A stretch of DNA of 64,000 nt from Echinarachnius parma. Lineage: Eukaryota; Echinodermata; Echinoidea; Clypeasteroida; Echinarachniidae. Below the pieces are notes generated by a model. That model ran no database searches, was not told the origin of the DNA, and saw only the letters and a list, made by a program, of their open reading frames with translations. The stretch covers positions 62,001 to 126,000 of the forward strand of contig JBAMJV010003047.1 in assembly GCA_037951105.1 (NCBI GenBank), read 5' to 3'. Below, in pieces: positions 63,253-64,000 of the stretch. The position numbers and the translations under genes were made by a program. The first letter of the stretch is position 1. Each line of letters opens with the position of its first letter.

Positions 63253-64000
63253 TAAATAAATAATAATGGTGGCTACTTATATAGCGCACGTTCCGTCTCC
63301 ACTTTATCAGGTACACCTGTTAAAGGGGTAAAATATAATTTACCAAAGCGTACCCAATTAAAGGGAGTCTAAATGTATTGCAATAACTGTTCATAAATAG
63401 GAATGTACAGAGAAGTTGAGAATAGATGCACAAGAAAAGAAAAATGCTAAATATTAGTTAGTTACTGAAGGGGAGTTGTGACTCATTTTCAGGAAATGCT
63501 TGTGTTGTTGCAGAGGCATATTTACTCGAAACAATCACCACCTTTTTCTATCGCAGCGAGGAGAAGAAGGAAAACAAAAATAAGAAGCGAGTGTCACTTT
63601 ATCATCACCTCATACTGTCAGTATGTGTTTGTTCAAAATCACTTGAGTAAAAAAAAACAGAAAGAAAGAAAGAATTTAAGAGACTAGAATAAAAATGGGG
63701 TGAAGGGAAAGGAATTATGAATCATCCATATTTTTGCATTATCATTCTGAATGAACTGGCGTTTAGGAGGGAGATAAGATATGCAGGAAACTGTTATCAC
63801 GTTGATGGAAACTGAGAAAGTCTATCAAACATTTCTTGTCCTCATTTCTTGCGCTTCTCGGGAGAATACGCAACTTTCACCTCATGATATGTACAGTCCT
63901 ACAATTCTGTATGATAAATGATCGTAACGTACGCACGATCATGTATTATAATGAACTGTAGGATGGTTTTTAAATACCATGTATCTACATCTGTCTACTA
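63253..64000. other. No recognised gene
   Basis: 'aataataatggtggctacttatatagcgc' at 63262-63290 resembles the common 'ttatatagcgc' tail of marine SINE or LINE 3' ends. Otherwise AT-rich non-coding sequence with 'gaaagaaagaaag' at 63659-63674. Confidence 0.45.

Overview
The window reads as AT-rich, repeat-laden nuclear DNA of a marine invertebrate. Intron-split genes, CpG-poor background, TTAA- and TA-flanked miniature transposons, hAT-like elements and GACCTTTGACC-type repeats fit an invertebrate deuterostome (echinoderm, hemichordate or similar), but the species cannot be fixed from sequence alone. No bacterial gene organisation, CRISPR array or intact autonomous transposon is seen, and no retrovirus, LTR or Polinton copy was recognised.

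Two host genes can be supported, arranged head to head. The first lies on the minus strand and is an LMBR1/LMBR1L (limb region 1/LIMR family) membrane-protein gene. Five coding exons were placed by similarity and by matching splice phases: 36300-36365 (start codon), 27616-27709, 26508-26681, 25069-25172 and 6645-6771. They join into 188 residues, about the first 38% of the protein; the rest lies beyond the left edge. Intron 4 alone is about 18.3 kb. The second gene, on the plus strand, is an intronless small heat-shock protein (40577-41587) with a TATA box, a heat-shock element and a 13-bp hairpin in its 5' leader.

Region by region: 1-6.6 kb (intron 5 of the LMBR1-like gene) holds a decayed copy of a multi-copy nuclease-like gene, a LINE 3' fragment, a 206-bp satellite and two decayed duplicates of LMBR1 exon 5. 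From 6.8 to 25 kb (intron 4) there is a series of unrelated degenerate tandem arrays, interrupted by non-autonomous transposons. From 25 to 36.4 kb are exons 4 to 1 with more insertions, including a three-deep nest. From 36.4 to 40.2 kb is the shared upstream region of the two genes. From 42.8 to 52.4 kb are microsatellites, foldback elements, a tRNA-derived SINE and interstitial telomere repeats. From 52.5 to 64 kb no coding sequence is recognised; a pyrimidine-rich stretch ending in a strong splice donor (54083/54084) may be the first exon of a further plus-strand gene.

Several repeat families occur more than once and can be cross-checked inside the window: TTAA families A (3 copies), B (5) and C (2), family D (2) and family E (2).
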